NCBI GenBank assembly: GCA_006176705.1
Contig: QRFJ01002116.1
Coordinates: 62,001-126,000, forward strand
Direction of reading: 5' to 3'
DNA: 64,000 nucleotides
Origin: Cocos nucifera
Lineage: Eukaryota; Streptophyta; Magnoliopsida; Arecales; Arecaceae
Shown: piece after piece, positions 1-11,049 of the stretch
How the letters are laid out: every line of letters begins with the position of its first letter
How positions within the stretch are numbered: position 1 is the first letter of the stretch
Notes under the pieces: model-generated
What the model was told of the DNA's origin: nothing
Database searches by the model: none
The model's input: the letters and a program-made list of their open reading frames with translations, nothing else
Program-made: the position numbers and the translations under genes

Positions 1-28
1 GGCTATTTGGCATGTTGTTTCTATGCCA

Positions 29-160
29 AGGATTGACCCTAGGGTCGACCTCTACTATTTTGAAAGCCAAAAATATAGAACAATTGATTTTCTGGACTTT
101 GTCTTAGAGGTCGACCTCGAGGTCAATCCCTATGCTAGAGGTCGACCCATGAGTCGACCC
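29..160. promoter_or_regulatory. Cluster of GGTCGACC-type palindromes in U3
   Basis: Several copies of GGTCGACC and its variants (GGGTCGACC, GAGGTCGACCTC, GAGTCGACCC) lie within about 130 bases, ending 130 bases before the TATA box. GAGGTCGACCTC is a perfect 12-base palindrome. The 3' LTR has a shorter version at about 7800-7965. A role as a binding-site cluster is inference. Confidence 0.55.
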
Positions 161-290
161 CTGTGATAGAAATCTTCTGCAATGGCTAGTTTTATCCTAT
201 TTTGGTAGCTTTTAATGCTTTTATTAATATCTCCAATGGCTACAAATCTTGTCCAGAATTCTCTCCTCCATCCATTGAACATTTAAAAGG

Positions 291-300
291 CTATAAAAAG
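291..300 (+). promoter_or_regulatory. TATA box of the Sirevirus-type LTR
   Basis: CTATAAAAAG is conserved at 8089-8098 in the 3' LTR and is the best TATA match in the LTR. Transcription would start roughly 30 bases downstream, within the LTR. Confidence 0.7.
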
Positions 301-983
301 GAGAAAAACATAAGAGATTTTATTATTCAATTTAGTCCTAAGCAAAAAGTCCTCTTCAACAAAAGAAGCTTTCATTTTCAAGTTCACCAACCTCTCAAGA
401 GCTTGTTCAAGTCTCCAACAACCTTAAGAAAAACTAGAAAAACTTTCTCCATTATTATGAAAAGCATTCTTAAGATTTTATTTGCTCATTAAGGGAGCTA
501 AACTTGTATTTGATTGTCATTAACACTTATACTCTGCTTTATTATTTTGATTCAAGTTTTAGGAGGATTTCAAAACTTGAGAGGGTTGATTCGAACCTTA
601 AATCGAAGTGTGTAGGGTTGGCTTGTACCTAAAAAGTAAGTGTGCTAGCTTGGGATAGCTAGGGTTAGAGGTATCAATATTGTATTTTAGTTGAATACGT
701 TTAGTGGTTTTGAATTCCCAAGTAGGAGCTTGGAGAGTGGATGTAGGTGTAAGAGAAGCACCGAACCACTATAAATCTTTATTATTTATGGTGTGCTTGC
801 TACCTTTCTTTTCTTAGTTTATTAAATTCTTGCTTTCTAATCTTTTATATATTTATCTAATCTAAATTGCTTCACACATACTACTTGCATATCATCATTC
901 AATCTTGACAACTTTAAATTAGCATTAAAATTTTAAAAATCCAATTCACCCCCCCTTCTTGGATTGCATAGCTAGGCAACAAG

Positions 984-994
984 TGGTATCAAAG
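984..994 (+). other. Primer-binding site (initiator Met tRNA type)
   Basis: TGGTATCAAAG differs by one base from the usual plant copia PBS TGGTATCAGAG and starts two bases after the LTR end. The G-to-A change fits decay. Confidence 0.8.
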
Positions 995-1044
995 TTTGGT
1001 GCTCTAGCCCTACTTTGATTTAACCATCAAAGAGCCAAAGATCT

Positions 1045-2040
1045 ATGGCAACCTAAGTTAGTATTTTTCTAGTCGAGGGGTAGTCCACAAACTGACCTTC
1101 AGTTTTCAATAGGTCAAACTATATCTATTGAAAAGCTCGAATGAGAATATTCATACAAGTACTTAACTATGATATGTGGAGTATCATAGTTAATGGACCA
1201 TACACACCCACTAAGATAATTGATGGTGTGGAATCAACCAAATCCAAAAAAAAATGGGATAAGGTTGATAAGAAAATGGCTCAACTCAATGCAAGAGTCA
1301 TGAATGTTTTATATTGTGCTTTAGATGTGAATGAATTTAATCACATTTCAACATGCATGTCGGCTAAGAAAATATGGGATAAGTTAGAAGTAACTCATGA
1401 AGGTACTAATCAAGTTAAGGAGTCAAAAATTAACATGCTTGTGCACAAATATGAACTTTTCAAAATGGAGCATGATGAGTCAATAACTAAAATATTTACT
1501 AGATTTATGAATATTATAAATGGTCCTTAAAGTCTTGGCAAGTCTTATTCTAATAGTGATCCTGTGAGGAAGATTCTTAGGTCTTTGCTAAGAACATAGG
1601 AGTTCAAAGTGACTGCAATCCAAGAAGCCAAAGATCTAAATGTTTTACCTTTAGAGGTGCTTCTAGGATCATTAATGATGCATGAGCTAAGCATGAAACA
1701 ACATCAAGAAGAAGATGTCAAGAAAAAGAAGATAATAGTCCGTAAATCTACCACTCAACAAGATAAGGAATCCAATGAAATGAAAAATGAAGAATAAGAT
1801 GAAGAAATATCCCTCATCATAAGGAAGTTCAAGAGATTTTTGAAGAAAAAATAAGGAATGAGGAAGAGGCTACCTACCAAAGGAGAGCATAGCAAGGAAA
1901 AGGATAGGGAGCAGCTCCTTATTTGTTATGAATGTAAGAAGCTGGGGCACTTTAAGTCTGAATGTCCTCAACTTAAAAAAAAATTCAAGAAATATAAGAA
2001 AAAGACTATGGTGGCAATATAGAGTGATAGTGATGACTAA
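1045..2040 (+). pseudogene. gag: Sirevirus-type gag, degenerate
   Basis: Gag would form the virus-like particle and bind element RNA. The start is the ATG at 1045; the fourth codon is already a stop. The body (1141-1530) reads as a copia gag (UBN2-type) with DMW, KKWDK, AKKIWDKL and KMEHDESI blocks. After stops and shifts, a C-terminal CCHC zinc knuckle (CYECKKLGHFKSEC) lies near 1926-1967, followed by a lysine-rich tail. Several stops replace codons expected to be CAA or CAG. It cannot make an intact protein. Confidence 0.85.
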
Positions 2041-2099
2041 AGCTCCGAAGAGGAAGAAGCTCATGAATAAGCCAACCTATGCCCTATGGCATATGAAAA

Positions 2100-2480
2100 T
2101 GAGGTGTGTCTTGCATCCAAAGGAGAAAATCGAAGATGGTATCTTGATAGTGGATGCTTAAGACACATGACCGATGATGAGTTTCAATTCATCACGCTTG
2201 ATGCTAAAAGTGGACGAATGGTCATCTTTGGAGACAATGGCAAATAAAAGATTATCGGTATATGTAACATTGGTATCACTCCCTCCAAGTATATTGAAAA
2301 TATTTTATTAGTAGATGGTTTTAAATACAATCTCTTAAGCATTGGTAAACTTTATGACAAGGGTTACAAAGTTATTTTTGAATCTTCATTATGCATTGTA
2401 ACTAGTCTCAATGATGATAGCATTAAGTTTGTTGGACATAGATATGGTAATGTTTATATGGTAGATTTGAATGATCTTTC
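2100..2480 (+). pseudogene. pol: Copia aspartic protease region, degenerate
   Basis: The catalytic triplet D-S-G is encoded at 2146-2154 in the copia context of a leucine before it and a histidine-methionine shortly after. The frame then runs, with one stop at 2245-2250, to the linker before the GAG-pre-integrase domain. The protease would cut the Gag-Pol polyprotein. The frame is not open. Confidence 0.75.
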
Positions 2481-2499
2481 TATGATAAACATGCAAAAT

Positions 2500-3620
2500 C
2501 TAGTAGCTATGAATGCCAAAATTAATGAGACTGGTTGGCTTTGGCACCGTAGGCTTGCACACATTAGTATGCATTTACTTTTGAAGCTTATCAAAAAGGA
2601 ATTAATTACTAGTTTACCAAAATTGAACTTTGAAAAGGATAAAATTTGTGATGCATGCCAATTAGATAAACAAACTAGAGTTTCATTCAAATCTAAGAAC
2701 ATTGTTTCAATTTCTAGGCCATTGAAACTATTGCACATGAATTTCTTTAGTCCTACAAGAATAACAAGCTTAGGTGAAAAATTTTATGGTTTTGTAATTA
2801 TCGATGACTACTCATGTTTTATATAAATTTTTTTTGGCACACAAAGATGAAACTTTTCATGTTTTCTTAAAATTTTATGAAAAAATTATAAATAAAAAAG
2901 AATTTTTAATTCAAAGCATTTGAAGTGATCATAGAACCAAATTTGAAAATCAAGACTTTGAAAAATTTTATGATGAAAAAAATAAGCCATAATTTTTCAG
3001 CACCTAGGACATCCCAACAAAATGGGATGGTAGAAAGAAAAAATAGGACTCTAGAAGAAATAGCCCATACCATGCTATGTGAAAGCAACCTTCTAAGATA
3101 CTTTTGGGTAGAAGTAATTAACACGACATATTACATCTTAAACCATGCCCTAATAAGACCAATTTTAAAGAAAGCACCTTATGAGTTTTGAAAAGGAACA
3201 AAACCTAATATTAAATATTTTTATGTTTTTGGTTGTTGATGTTTTGTTTTGAAAAATGGTAAAGAAAAACTAGAAAAATTTGATGTAAAATTTGATGAAG
3301 CTATTTTTCTTGGTTACTCCTCTTCTAGTAAAGCTTTTAGAGTGTTTAACAAAAGAACCTTAGCAGTAGAGGAGTCCATACATATTATTTTTGATGAGAC
3401 TAATGATCTTCCATCAAGAAAGAGTGAGGGTATTAATGATGCAGATCTTCTTATAGAAGGGATGAAGGAGATCATCCAAAAGGATTCAACAATTCAAATG
3501 AAAAGGATCATGAAGACAAGCAAGAAAATGAGGATGAAGGACAACAAGAACAACCTCAAGGTACAAATGATCTTTCAGAAAAATGGAGGTATGTTCATAA
3601 TCACCCCAAAGACCTAATTA
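2500..3620 (+). pseudogene. pol: Copia integrase region, degenerate
   Basis: The GAG-pre-integrase zinc-binding part is at about 2520-2660: an H-x4-H pair in WHRRLAH and CDAC as the C-x2-C pair. The catalytic core follows. The first Asp lies in the IDDYS block (about 2799-2815), with a stop just after at 2824. The second Asp is in SDH (about 2927). The Glu is in the QQNGMVERKNRTLEE block (3016-3060) in another frame, so there is a frameshift near 2985. A C-terminal part runs to about 3617. All three catalytic residues are recognisable, but not in one frame. Confidence 0.82.
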
Positions 3621-3629
3621 TTGGTGATC

Positions 3630-4650
3630 CTACACATGAGGTAAGAACTCGCTCTTCACTTAAAGATGCATACAATCATTTTGCATTTATTTCTCATTTT
3701 GAATCTAAAACCATAGATGAAGCTGAAAAAGATTATAATTGGATAAATGCAATACAAGAGAAACTTAATCAATTCGAAAGAAATAATGCATGGATCTTAG
3801 TATCAAGACCTAAAAATTATCCAATAATTGGCATAAAATGGATATATAGAAATAAATTGGATAAAAATAAAAATGTAATTAGGAATAAAGCAAGATTAGT
3901 TGCAAAGGGTAATAATCAAGAAGAGGGATGCTTTATGAATTAATAGTCAAATGGATAGTAATTGCTAGACTAGAAGCAATTAGACTTTTACTTGCTTATG
4001 CATGCTTTGTGAATTTTAAGTTATTTCAAATGGATGTTAAAAGTATTTTTCAAAATGGATATATTATCGAAGAAGTTTACATAGAACAACCTTCCGATTT
4101 TGAAAATCATGCTTTTTTAAATCATGTTTTCAAATTAAATGAAGTATTATATGGTTTAAAACAAGCACCTAGGGCTTGGTATGAAAGACTAAGTAAATTT
4201 TTACTTAATAATTGGTTTTCAAGAAAAAATGTAGATATAACCCTTTTCATTAAAAGAGACCATGATGATATCTTAGTAATACAAATATATGTTGATGACA
4301 TTATATTTGGGTCTACTAATGAAACTTTATATCAAGATTTTGCTAAGCTCATGCAGGGAGAGTTCGAGATGAGCATGATGGGTGAACTAATATTCTTCCT
4401 TGGACTTCAAATCAAATAAACAAAGGAAGAGTTCTCCATCACCCAAAGTAAGTATATAAGAGAGCTACTTAAAAGATTTGGGATGAAGAACTCCAAAGCC
4501 ATTGGTACACCCATGAGTCCATCATGTAAGCTTGATAAGGATGAAGGAGGCAAAAGTGTTGATACAAAAATCTGTAGAGATATGATAGGTTCTTTATTGT
4601 ATTTAACTGCTAGTAGACCAGATATCATGTTTAGTGTTTGTTTATATGTA
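3630..4650 (+). pseudogene. pol: Copia reverse transcriptase, degenerate
   Basis: The N-terminal part (the NAWILV and GIKWIYRNK blocks, 3785-3860) sits in a different frame from the long segment 3928-4419. That segment carries QMDVKS, EVYIEQP, LYGLKQAPRAWYE and the active site Y-V-D-D at 4288-4299 (residues 121-124 of the segment). The thumb region continues after a stop at 4417. The active-site residues are intact, so loss of function comes from the breaks around them. Confidence 0.88.
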
Positions 4651-5235
4651 TGATTTCAATCTAATCCAAAAGAATCACATTTAAATGCTATAAAAAGAAT
4701 ATTTAAATACCTAAAAGAAACTCAATCCATAGGTTTATGGTACTCTAAGAATATATCAATCAATTTAATTGGATATTCAGATGCAGACTTTATTGGATGT
4801 AGATTAGACAGAAAAAGTACTAGTAAAACTTATCAATTTTTAGGAGTTAACTTAATTTCTTGATTTAGTAAGAAGCAAAATTCGGTACCATTGTCTATAG
4901 CCGAGGCCGAATACATTATAGTCAGAAGTTACTGTACACAAATCTTTTAGATTAAGCAACAGCTTGAGAACTTTGGCATTAAACTAAACAAAACCTTCAT
5001 AAGATGTGATAATACTAGTGCTATAAATCTAACTAAGAATCCAATCCAACACTCTAGATTAAAACATATTGAAATAAGACATCATTTTATAAGAGCGTAT
5101 GTTCAAAATAATGACATAATTCTTGATTATGTTTGTACTAAAAATAATTGGCTGATATTTTTACTAAGGCCTTAAGTGAAGATAAATTTTATGAAATTAG
5201 GAGAGAATTGAAAACTCTAGATTCTTTTGCTTAAA
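4651..5235 (+). pseudogene. pol: Copia RNase H, degenerate
   Basis: Typical copia RNase H blocks follow the RT: a YSDADF block with the first Asp (about 4767), a KSTS block, AEAEY with the Glu (about 4904), and a D-N-T-S-A block (about 5007-5022). The last is followed by the conserved histidine-rich end, and the C-terminal TKAL-type tail is near 5160. Several stops replace Trp codons. Confidence 0.82.
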
Positions 5236-5938
5236 TATTCTTCTTTTGATCCCAACTTATCCTTTACTAATATCTTTGGATCAATCCTTGAGACTTAATT
5301 TCATTGCTTTAAGTTAAAGATTATCCATCCTTCTTATCTTTTTCTTAACTATAAGTAGAAAAAATTTTTTAAACTTAATTAAAAAATTATGGATAAACAA
5401 TTATACTTTACTTGTCTCATAGATTTATTTGAGCATTCTAATGATTTTGATCATTTGATTCATTTTAAGCAACTATTTATATTTTATATATTTTGATCAT
5501 ATTATTATTTTTTTAAAAATTAATTAGTATCAAGAAATCATTTTTGACCTTAAAAGAGGATTATTGATGAATATTCATGTCTTGTTCAGATTGATTAATT
5601 TTGAAAAAAAAAACTTAAGAAAAATAATCTTTTTAAGTATTTTGATATTGATGTCAAGCAAAATATTTCAAAGAAGCTATTAAAATCAATTATTCAAAGA
5701 GGACATCAATTTTTTATCAATTGATATCAGACAGCTTAACATTTGTCTTATATTTTATTGATCTTAAAATATATATATATATAATAATAAAAGGAAAGAA
5801 GAGATGATCCCTGAAAAATTGAATATCTCTTATAATTTTCTTTGAATGATCTATTTAAAATCTTTAATCTTTGAAATATTTTATTTCTCTTGAATCTTTG
5901 AAGTTTAAAATAATTTTATTTAATACATTTATTTTATT
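5236..5938. other. AT-rich spacer between pol and PPT
   Basis: This stretch is very AT-rich with no usable frame. Some Sireviruses carry an env-like frame here; none is recognisable. A (TA)n tract lies near 5767-5782. Confidence 0.6.
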
Positions 5939-5952
5939 CAAAAAGGGGGAGA
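5939..5952 (+). other. Polypurine tract
   Basis: CAAAAAGGGGGAGA sits immediately before a TG that would start the 3' LTR. A second, weaker purine run lies near 6676-6690, so the exact LTR start is not certain. Confidence 0.6.
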
Positions 5953-8762
5953 TGCATTTTTAATTCATATTATTCATAATAATATTTTATCCAAAAATAA
6001 TAATAATTTATGAAATAATAATAAAAATATTATTATTATTATTATTATTTATAATAATAAATATTAAATTTATCCAATAATAATTATGAAAAAGTGGAAG
6101 AGAAAATATTATGTGATAAATTTTTTGATATTTACTCTTAAAAAATAAGAGGAAAGATGTTTGTTTGTTAAATATTATCTAGCTAGCCTTGACTGAACAT
6201 TATAATTAATTTGAGTTAATAACAATGAACTTTGATTATTTTATGATCCTTTTAACTTAAGCCTTCATGTGATTATTCAGTTTAAATTTAATTGATTTGA
6301 TTATCAAATTATTTTTAATAACTAATTGGAGTTAAGGCTAATTTGAAATATATTCTTACTTCAAACAAATTAATTTTGATACATACTTCTAATTTTGAAA
6401 CTCATTTAAAAATATGAATATAATACAAAATTTTTAATGTCACTTTAAAAATCTTTATAAAATTATTTTTGCTCTAATAATATCTTTATTTTGCTCGATA
6501 TATTTTTGATATATATCTTTTTTGAACTTAATTAACAAAAAATTATTTAAAAAAAAAAAAAAAGAATAATGAATTAAATATTATCCTTGATTCCACTATT
6601 CAAATCTTTAAAAAGTTTTAATCCTCTTAAAGCTTAAAAGTACAAACTTGAAAATCTGTTCAAAGAATTATATTCATTTAAAAAGGAGGAGAGCCTTTGA
6701 TATTTGAGTTTAAGCTAATTTTTTTTTATAAAAAAAGAAATTTAAAATAATAAGCTTTTAAAGGAGATATGATTTATTTGATTTAATTTAATTTTCTAAA
6801 TTTGATACATCTATCATTTGACACATCCCATCACATCTTGGATTCCTCATCTAATTTAAATGCTTCCAGTCGTGATCTCTACTTGATCTAGTTTAGTTAT
6901 CTTTGTATTAGATTATGATCTAGTATCTCTTAGTTATTTTTATTGGTTGATTTGGTCATGGATAATAGTATCCATAAATTTTGTATGAATTGATGGCCTA
7001 TCACTCATGAATGCTTTTGATATCTTTAGCACTTATATGTTTTGTTGACTTAATATTATGATTTATTTTGTGTTGAATGATATCATTTGGATGTAAATAT
7101 GTGTATATAAATATGATGATGTCATTTGAATGATGTGAGATGTAATCTCTGTGAATTAGCTAAAATTCTATTTTGATATGTTGTAAACACGGTATTGTAT
7201 ATAAGCTAATTGAAAGTTTTGTTATAAACTCTTATTCTAATAGAAAAATATATGGACTAATTTAAGGAGACGGTTTTTTTTTTTGAATTTTAAAATTCAT
7301 TAAGATCTTACTTGATGATGTCAAAAAGAAGGAGTAGAGTAAATAAAATTAGTCTATAAGCAAAATTGAAGTAAAATTGACAAAAGAAATAACTAAGTTA
7401 AATTCTTTTACAAATAATTTGAATGTCTAACCATAAGTAATCTTCAAATTGCTCTTTATGCAATATTTATCAAATAACTGAATATAATATTCTAGTAAGT
7501 GATGTAGGCTTCTATAAGCTTTATTTTTTCTTATGCTCAAATATTTTATCATCATCAAAAAAAAAAAGATTGTTGCTTCAAGAATTGATTTTGATGATTA
7601 CAAAGCATTTGAGGAGATTATTAATGAATTTAGCTTGGAAAAAGACTTTTTATATTTTAGAAACAAAATCATAATTTTATCAAGTTTTGATTTGAAAGTC
7701 TCAAGAGCAAGTATAGAAGATTTTTGATCCTTTGGAGGCAGTCCCATGATTTTTGGATACATATTTTAGAAGAAAATCAAGTTTGAAGCAAAAGGATCAA
7801 CCCCTAGGTCTATCCCTACTGAAATGGGCTGTTTGGCATGCTGCTTCTGTGCCAAGGGTCGACCTCTTCTATTTCGAAGGTTAAAAATATAGAACAGTCA
7901 ATTTTTTGGACTATCTTAGAGTCGACCCCTGTGCTAGAGGTCGACCCATGAGTTGACCCTTGTGACGGAAATCTTCTATAATGGCTAGTTTTATCCCATT
8001 TTGATAGCTTTTAATGCTTTCCTTAATATCTCTAACGGTGACAAATCTTGCCCAGGATTCTCTCCTCCATCCATTGCAGATTTAAAAGGCTATAAAAAGA
8101 AGAAAAACATAGGAGATTTCATTATTCAATTCAGCCCTACGCAAAAAGTCCTCTTTAAGAAAAGAAGCTTTCATTTTCAAGTTTACCAACCTCTCAAGAG
8201 CTCATTCAAGTCTCCAACAATCTTGAGAAAAATCAGTAAAGCTTCTTCCATTATTATGAAAAGCATTCTTAAGGTTTTACCTACTCATTAAGGAAGCCAA
8301 ACTTGTAATTGATTGTCATTAACATTTATACTTTGGTTTATTGTTCTGATTCAAGTTTTGGGGGCTTCCAAAACTTGGAAGGATTGATTCGAACCTTAAA
8401 TCGAAGTGTGTAGAGTTGGCTTGTACCTAAAAAATAAGTGTGCTAGCTTGGGATAGCTAGGATCGGAGGTACCGACGTTGTATTCTAGTTGAATATGTTT
8501 AGTGGTTTCGAATTTCCAAGTATGAGCTTAGGGAGTGGATGTAGGTACAAGAAAAGCACCAAACCACTGTAAATCTTTATTGTTTGTGGTGTGCTTGTTG
8601 TCTTTCTTTTCTTAGTTTATTAAATTTTTACTTTCTAATTATTTATATATTTATCTAACCTAAATTGCTTTACACACACTACTTGCATATCATCATTAAA
8701 CCTTGCATTAAAATTTTAAAAATTCAATTCACCCCCCTATTAGGTTGCATAGCTGGGCTACA
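5953..8762 (+). repeat. 3' LTR of the Sirevirus-type element
   Basis: It starts with TG after the PPT and ends with CA at 8762, giving about 2810 bp. The last ~940 bases match the 5' LTR at 1-981. The first ~1.9 kb has no partner in the window, so its start rests on the PPT. It contains an (ATT)n run near 6029-6050, the shortened GGTCGACC cluster (about 7800-7965) and the TATA box at 8089-8098. Confidence 0.65.
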
Positions 8763-9136
8763 TTGACTATGACCAAAAACCTTTTGTCATTAAATTAGAA
8801 ATTTAGGTAGTCCAGCACCAAAGCATGGTGAGTTGCTTGAAAGTCTTTATGGTGATTTTAGGTCATAGGGATATTTATATCCATGTTCCATTAGAGCAAT
8901 TCTTGACAGTAGAAAAGCTCTGGAGTTGGTCACGTTCAGATGTGATCAATATGTTTTAGTTTCTTCTTTAAATTTTTAATTTTTGATTTAATAACATGCC
9001 ATGATCATGTAATAGATCTTAGATCTAGAATATTTTCTAAAATTTAAAATTAATTTAAATTAATTTTAGTCTTTCACTGTCTGATCTTGAAAAAGTTTCA
9101 AGATCTAGTCCTGAAACCCTAGATCTGATTCTATCA
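8763..9136 (+). repeat. 3' end of a family-A2 LTR (5' LTR of element G)
   Basis: Bases 8763-8945 match, by eye, part of the minus-strand LTR at 45232-47604 (near 47210-47390). The segment ends in CA just before a PBS. The rest of this LTR should lie left of the window, because the Sirevirus-type element is inserted in it. Confidence 0.65.
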
Positions 9137-9150
9137 ATTGGAATCAGAGC
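9137..9150 (+). other. Primer-binding site of element G
   Basis: ATTGGAATCAGAGC resembles the Met-tRNA type PBS with one change (TGGAATCAGAGC). It follows the LTR end directly. Confidence 0.65.
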
Positions 9151-9280
9151 ATAGATTTTTTTATTACATGATTATTTAAGCATATTTAGATTATATTTTA
9201 AATTAGTTCTAATTTATAATCTAATTATTAAATCTAAAATTAAAATTTTTGATCACACGAACTGCTATAAGATTGTCCTA

Positions 9281-9301
9281 CTGTAAGGTTTATCCTTACA
9301 G
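9281..9301 (+). other. Leader hairpin 1
   Basis: The arms CTGTAAGG and CCTTACAG flank a 5-base loop. They pair perfectly over 8 bp. An equivalent is present in the minus-strand leader at 44893-44914. Confidence 0.55.
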
Positions 9302-9452
9302 TGGAAAGATTATCCTAGTTCGTATTGATCTACTTTTAATCATAAATTTATAAGATTTGATCTAATTTTATTTATAATTTAATAGATTTAAAATAATTTT
9401 AGATCTAAAAATAAAATTTTTAGATTGTATGGACAGCTATAAAGTTGTCCTG

Positions 9453-9473
9453 CTATAAGGTTTTCCCTTATAG
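9453..9473 (+). other. Leader hairpin 2
   Basis: The arms CTATAAGG and CCTTATAG flank a 5-base loop. Compared with hairpin 1, one pair has changed on both arms while pairing is kept. The minus-strand counterpart is at 45068-45089. Confidence 0.55.
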
Positions 9474-11049
9474 TGGAAAGATTGTCCTAGTACATGCTAA
9501 TCTAAAATATTGATCATAAAATTTTAGATTAAATCTTAAAGATTTTATGATCTAATTAAAAATATTTTAATATAATTTTAATCATCATAAATATATTAGA
9601 TTTAATCTAAGATAATTTATGATTGATTATAGTTGAAATTATTTTAATTACATGAACCTTCTTAGATTAGATCGACGTAGTTTCATGCTTATTTTACTTC
9701 CATATTGATTATGAATCAAATATGCAACTTGGTTGATAGAATCATGTTGTAAAAATATTTTATAAATATGAAAATTATTTTTGAAAAGCCGAACCCCAAC
9801 CCTCAGCCCAAAACTTAATTAAGAATTAAGAAGTTGTTTGATTAGGATCTAGGATTGTGAATTGAAGATCCTAAGATACAAATCATAACACATTGGATAA
9901 AATGGGTTAGTGGAGATTAGGTCGATTAATTGTGTTAGACCTAGGGTTAGATTGAAGAATGAACTTAATTAGAGAATTGACTAAATCTAATCAATTATTA
10001 TCTTAGATTAGGTCAAGGATTCTCCAGATCAATTACAATAGTAATAATTAGTCAAGTCTATATCTTTAACGAGACCCAAGATGGACTTGATTCTTGGCTA
10101 CACGGTCTAGCATGAATTGTTTGATTGATCTAATTAAAACTAATTAAACCAATTGGTATTTAAGGTAAACTAGATTGATGGTCTTTAATTGGTAGCCCGC
10201 TTACCTAGCTATTTTTGATGGTGTCTAAGGTAAGCTTTGGTAGACCCTCCCACTAATCGAACTTACCTGGTCTCTTGGTGAAATTATATTTTGATCGAAT
10301 CACTTGACTATTCGAGCTGACCCATGTCAGGTAAGTAAATTAGTTTGACTGATTTAGGTGCTCCTAGACTAGTCTATTAATGGTCTCCCTTAAACTGACT
10401 TAGTGAAGTCAGTGGGAGGATCATGATAAGCTGGTTCATTTGACCTTCCTTCATCTTCAAATTAAATTTTGTAAAATTATTAGGTCCCTAAAATGAGATA
10501 GTTATTATGATAACTAGATCATAGCCTCCCATTAAAGTGGGTGATAATGGATTCATTAGTTGGATAATCATTGGAGGCCCAAAGGCCTGGTGTTTATCAG
10601 CTAATGAAATTATCATTCATTGTTTGATTTCTTAGCTGCATCTTTCTAAATGGTGGTTAGGTTGGCCAACCAAAGTTTGGCCTAATCATTCATTGGTTTG
10701 ATGGGCCAAGTATGGTCATATTAATGGTTGGACATAACTGGACCTTTTTAGTGGAGGCCAAAGCCTACTGATTAGGAACTGGGACAAAATTTAATTACTA
10801 AAAATTATTTAACAAAATAATTGATTGTGAACCTATCCTTAGATGTACATGGATTGGCCAACCAAAGTTGGGCTCATATGCAGTCTATGTGGATTCTAGT
10901 ATCCATTAAGAAATTAGGATAATTTCTTGAATTGAAGATAGAGGCTATCAATTTGAATAAAATAATGAAAGAATCTTTTGATTAAAGTCTAAATCTTTAG
11001 ATTTAATAAATCAATTACTAATTAGGTTATGATTTTTCTTTATGTAGAT

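Larger units (their letters stand above)
1..981 (+). repeat. 5' LTR (3' part only) of the Sirevirus-type element
   Basis: This matches the last ~940 bases of the LTR ending at 8762. It ends in CA at 981, two bases before the PBS. It holds the promoter: a palindrome cluster at 29-160 and a TATA box at 291-300. A 96-codon open stretch (202-492) shared by both LTR copies runs straight through the TATA box and is not a gene. Confidence 0.88.
1..8762 (+). mobile_element. Sirevirus-type Ty1/copia element, 5' end outside window
   Basis: The order is partial 5' LTR, PBS, gag, protease, integrase, reverse transcriptase (RT), RNase H, spacer, PPT and 3' LTR, all on the plus strand. Integrase before RT defines Ty1/copia. 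The gag type and LTRs near 2.8 kb suggest the SIRE/Maximus lineage (inference). The two LTR copies align over bases 1-981 and about 7824-8762, with substitutions and a small deletion in the 3' copy, so the insertion is not recent. All frames are broken, so it cannot move on its own. The base after the 3' LTR continues a family-A2 LTR, so this element is nested in that LTR. The five right-flank bases are TTGAC; the left flank lies outside the window. Confidence 0.9.
9151..11049 (+). other. Non-coding leader of element G (A2 type)
   Basis: This is about 1.9 kb between PBS and gag start, AT-rich, without an open frame. The same leader is recognisable at 28022-30040 (plus) and 43306-45216 (minus). 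It contains two short hairpins near the PBS (9281-9301 and 9453-9473). Confidence 0.7.

Noticed and set aside
202..492. A 96-codon frame present in both Sirevirus-type LTRs (also 8001-8291)
   Set aside because: It lacks an ATG start and runs through the TATA box. Its conservation is explained by the two LTRs being copies of each other.
588..598. GATTCGAACC, like a tRNA B box on the minus strand (also near 8388)
   Set aside because: No A box or cloverleaf around it; it lies in the transcribed part of an LTR.
6676..6690. Second purine-rich tract that could mark the 3' LTR start
   Set aside because: The tract at 5939-5952 is longer, more typical and followed at once by TG; kept only as a caveat.
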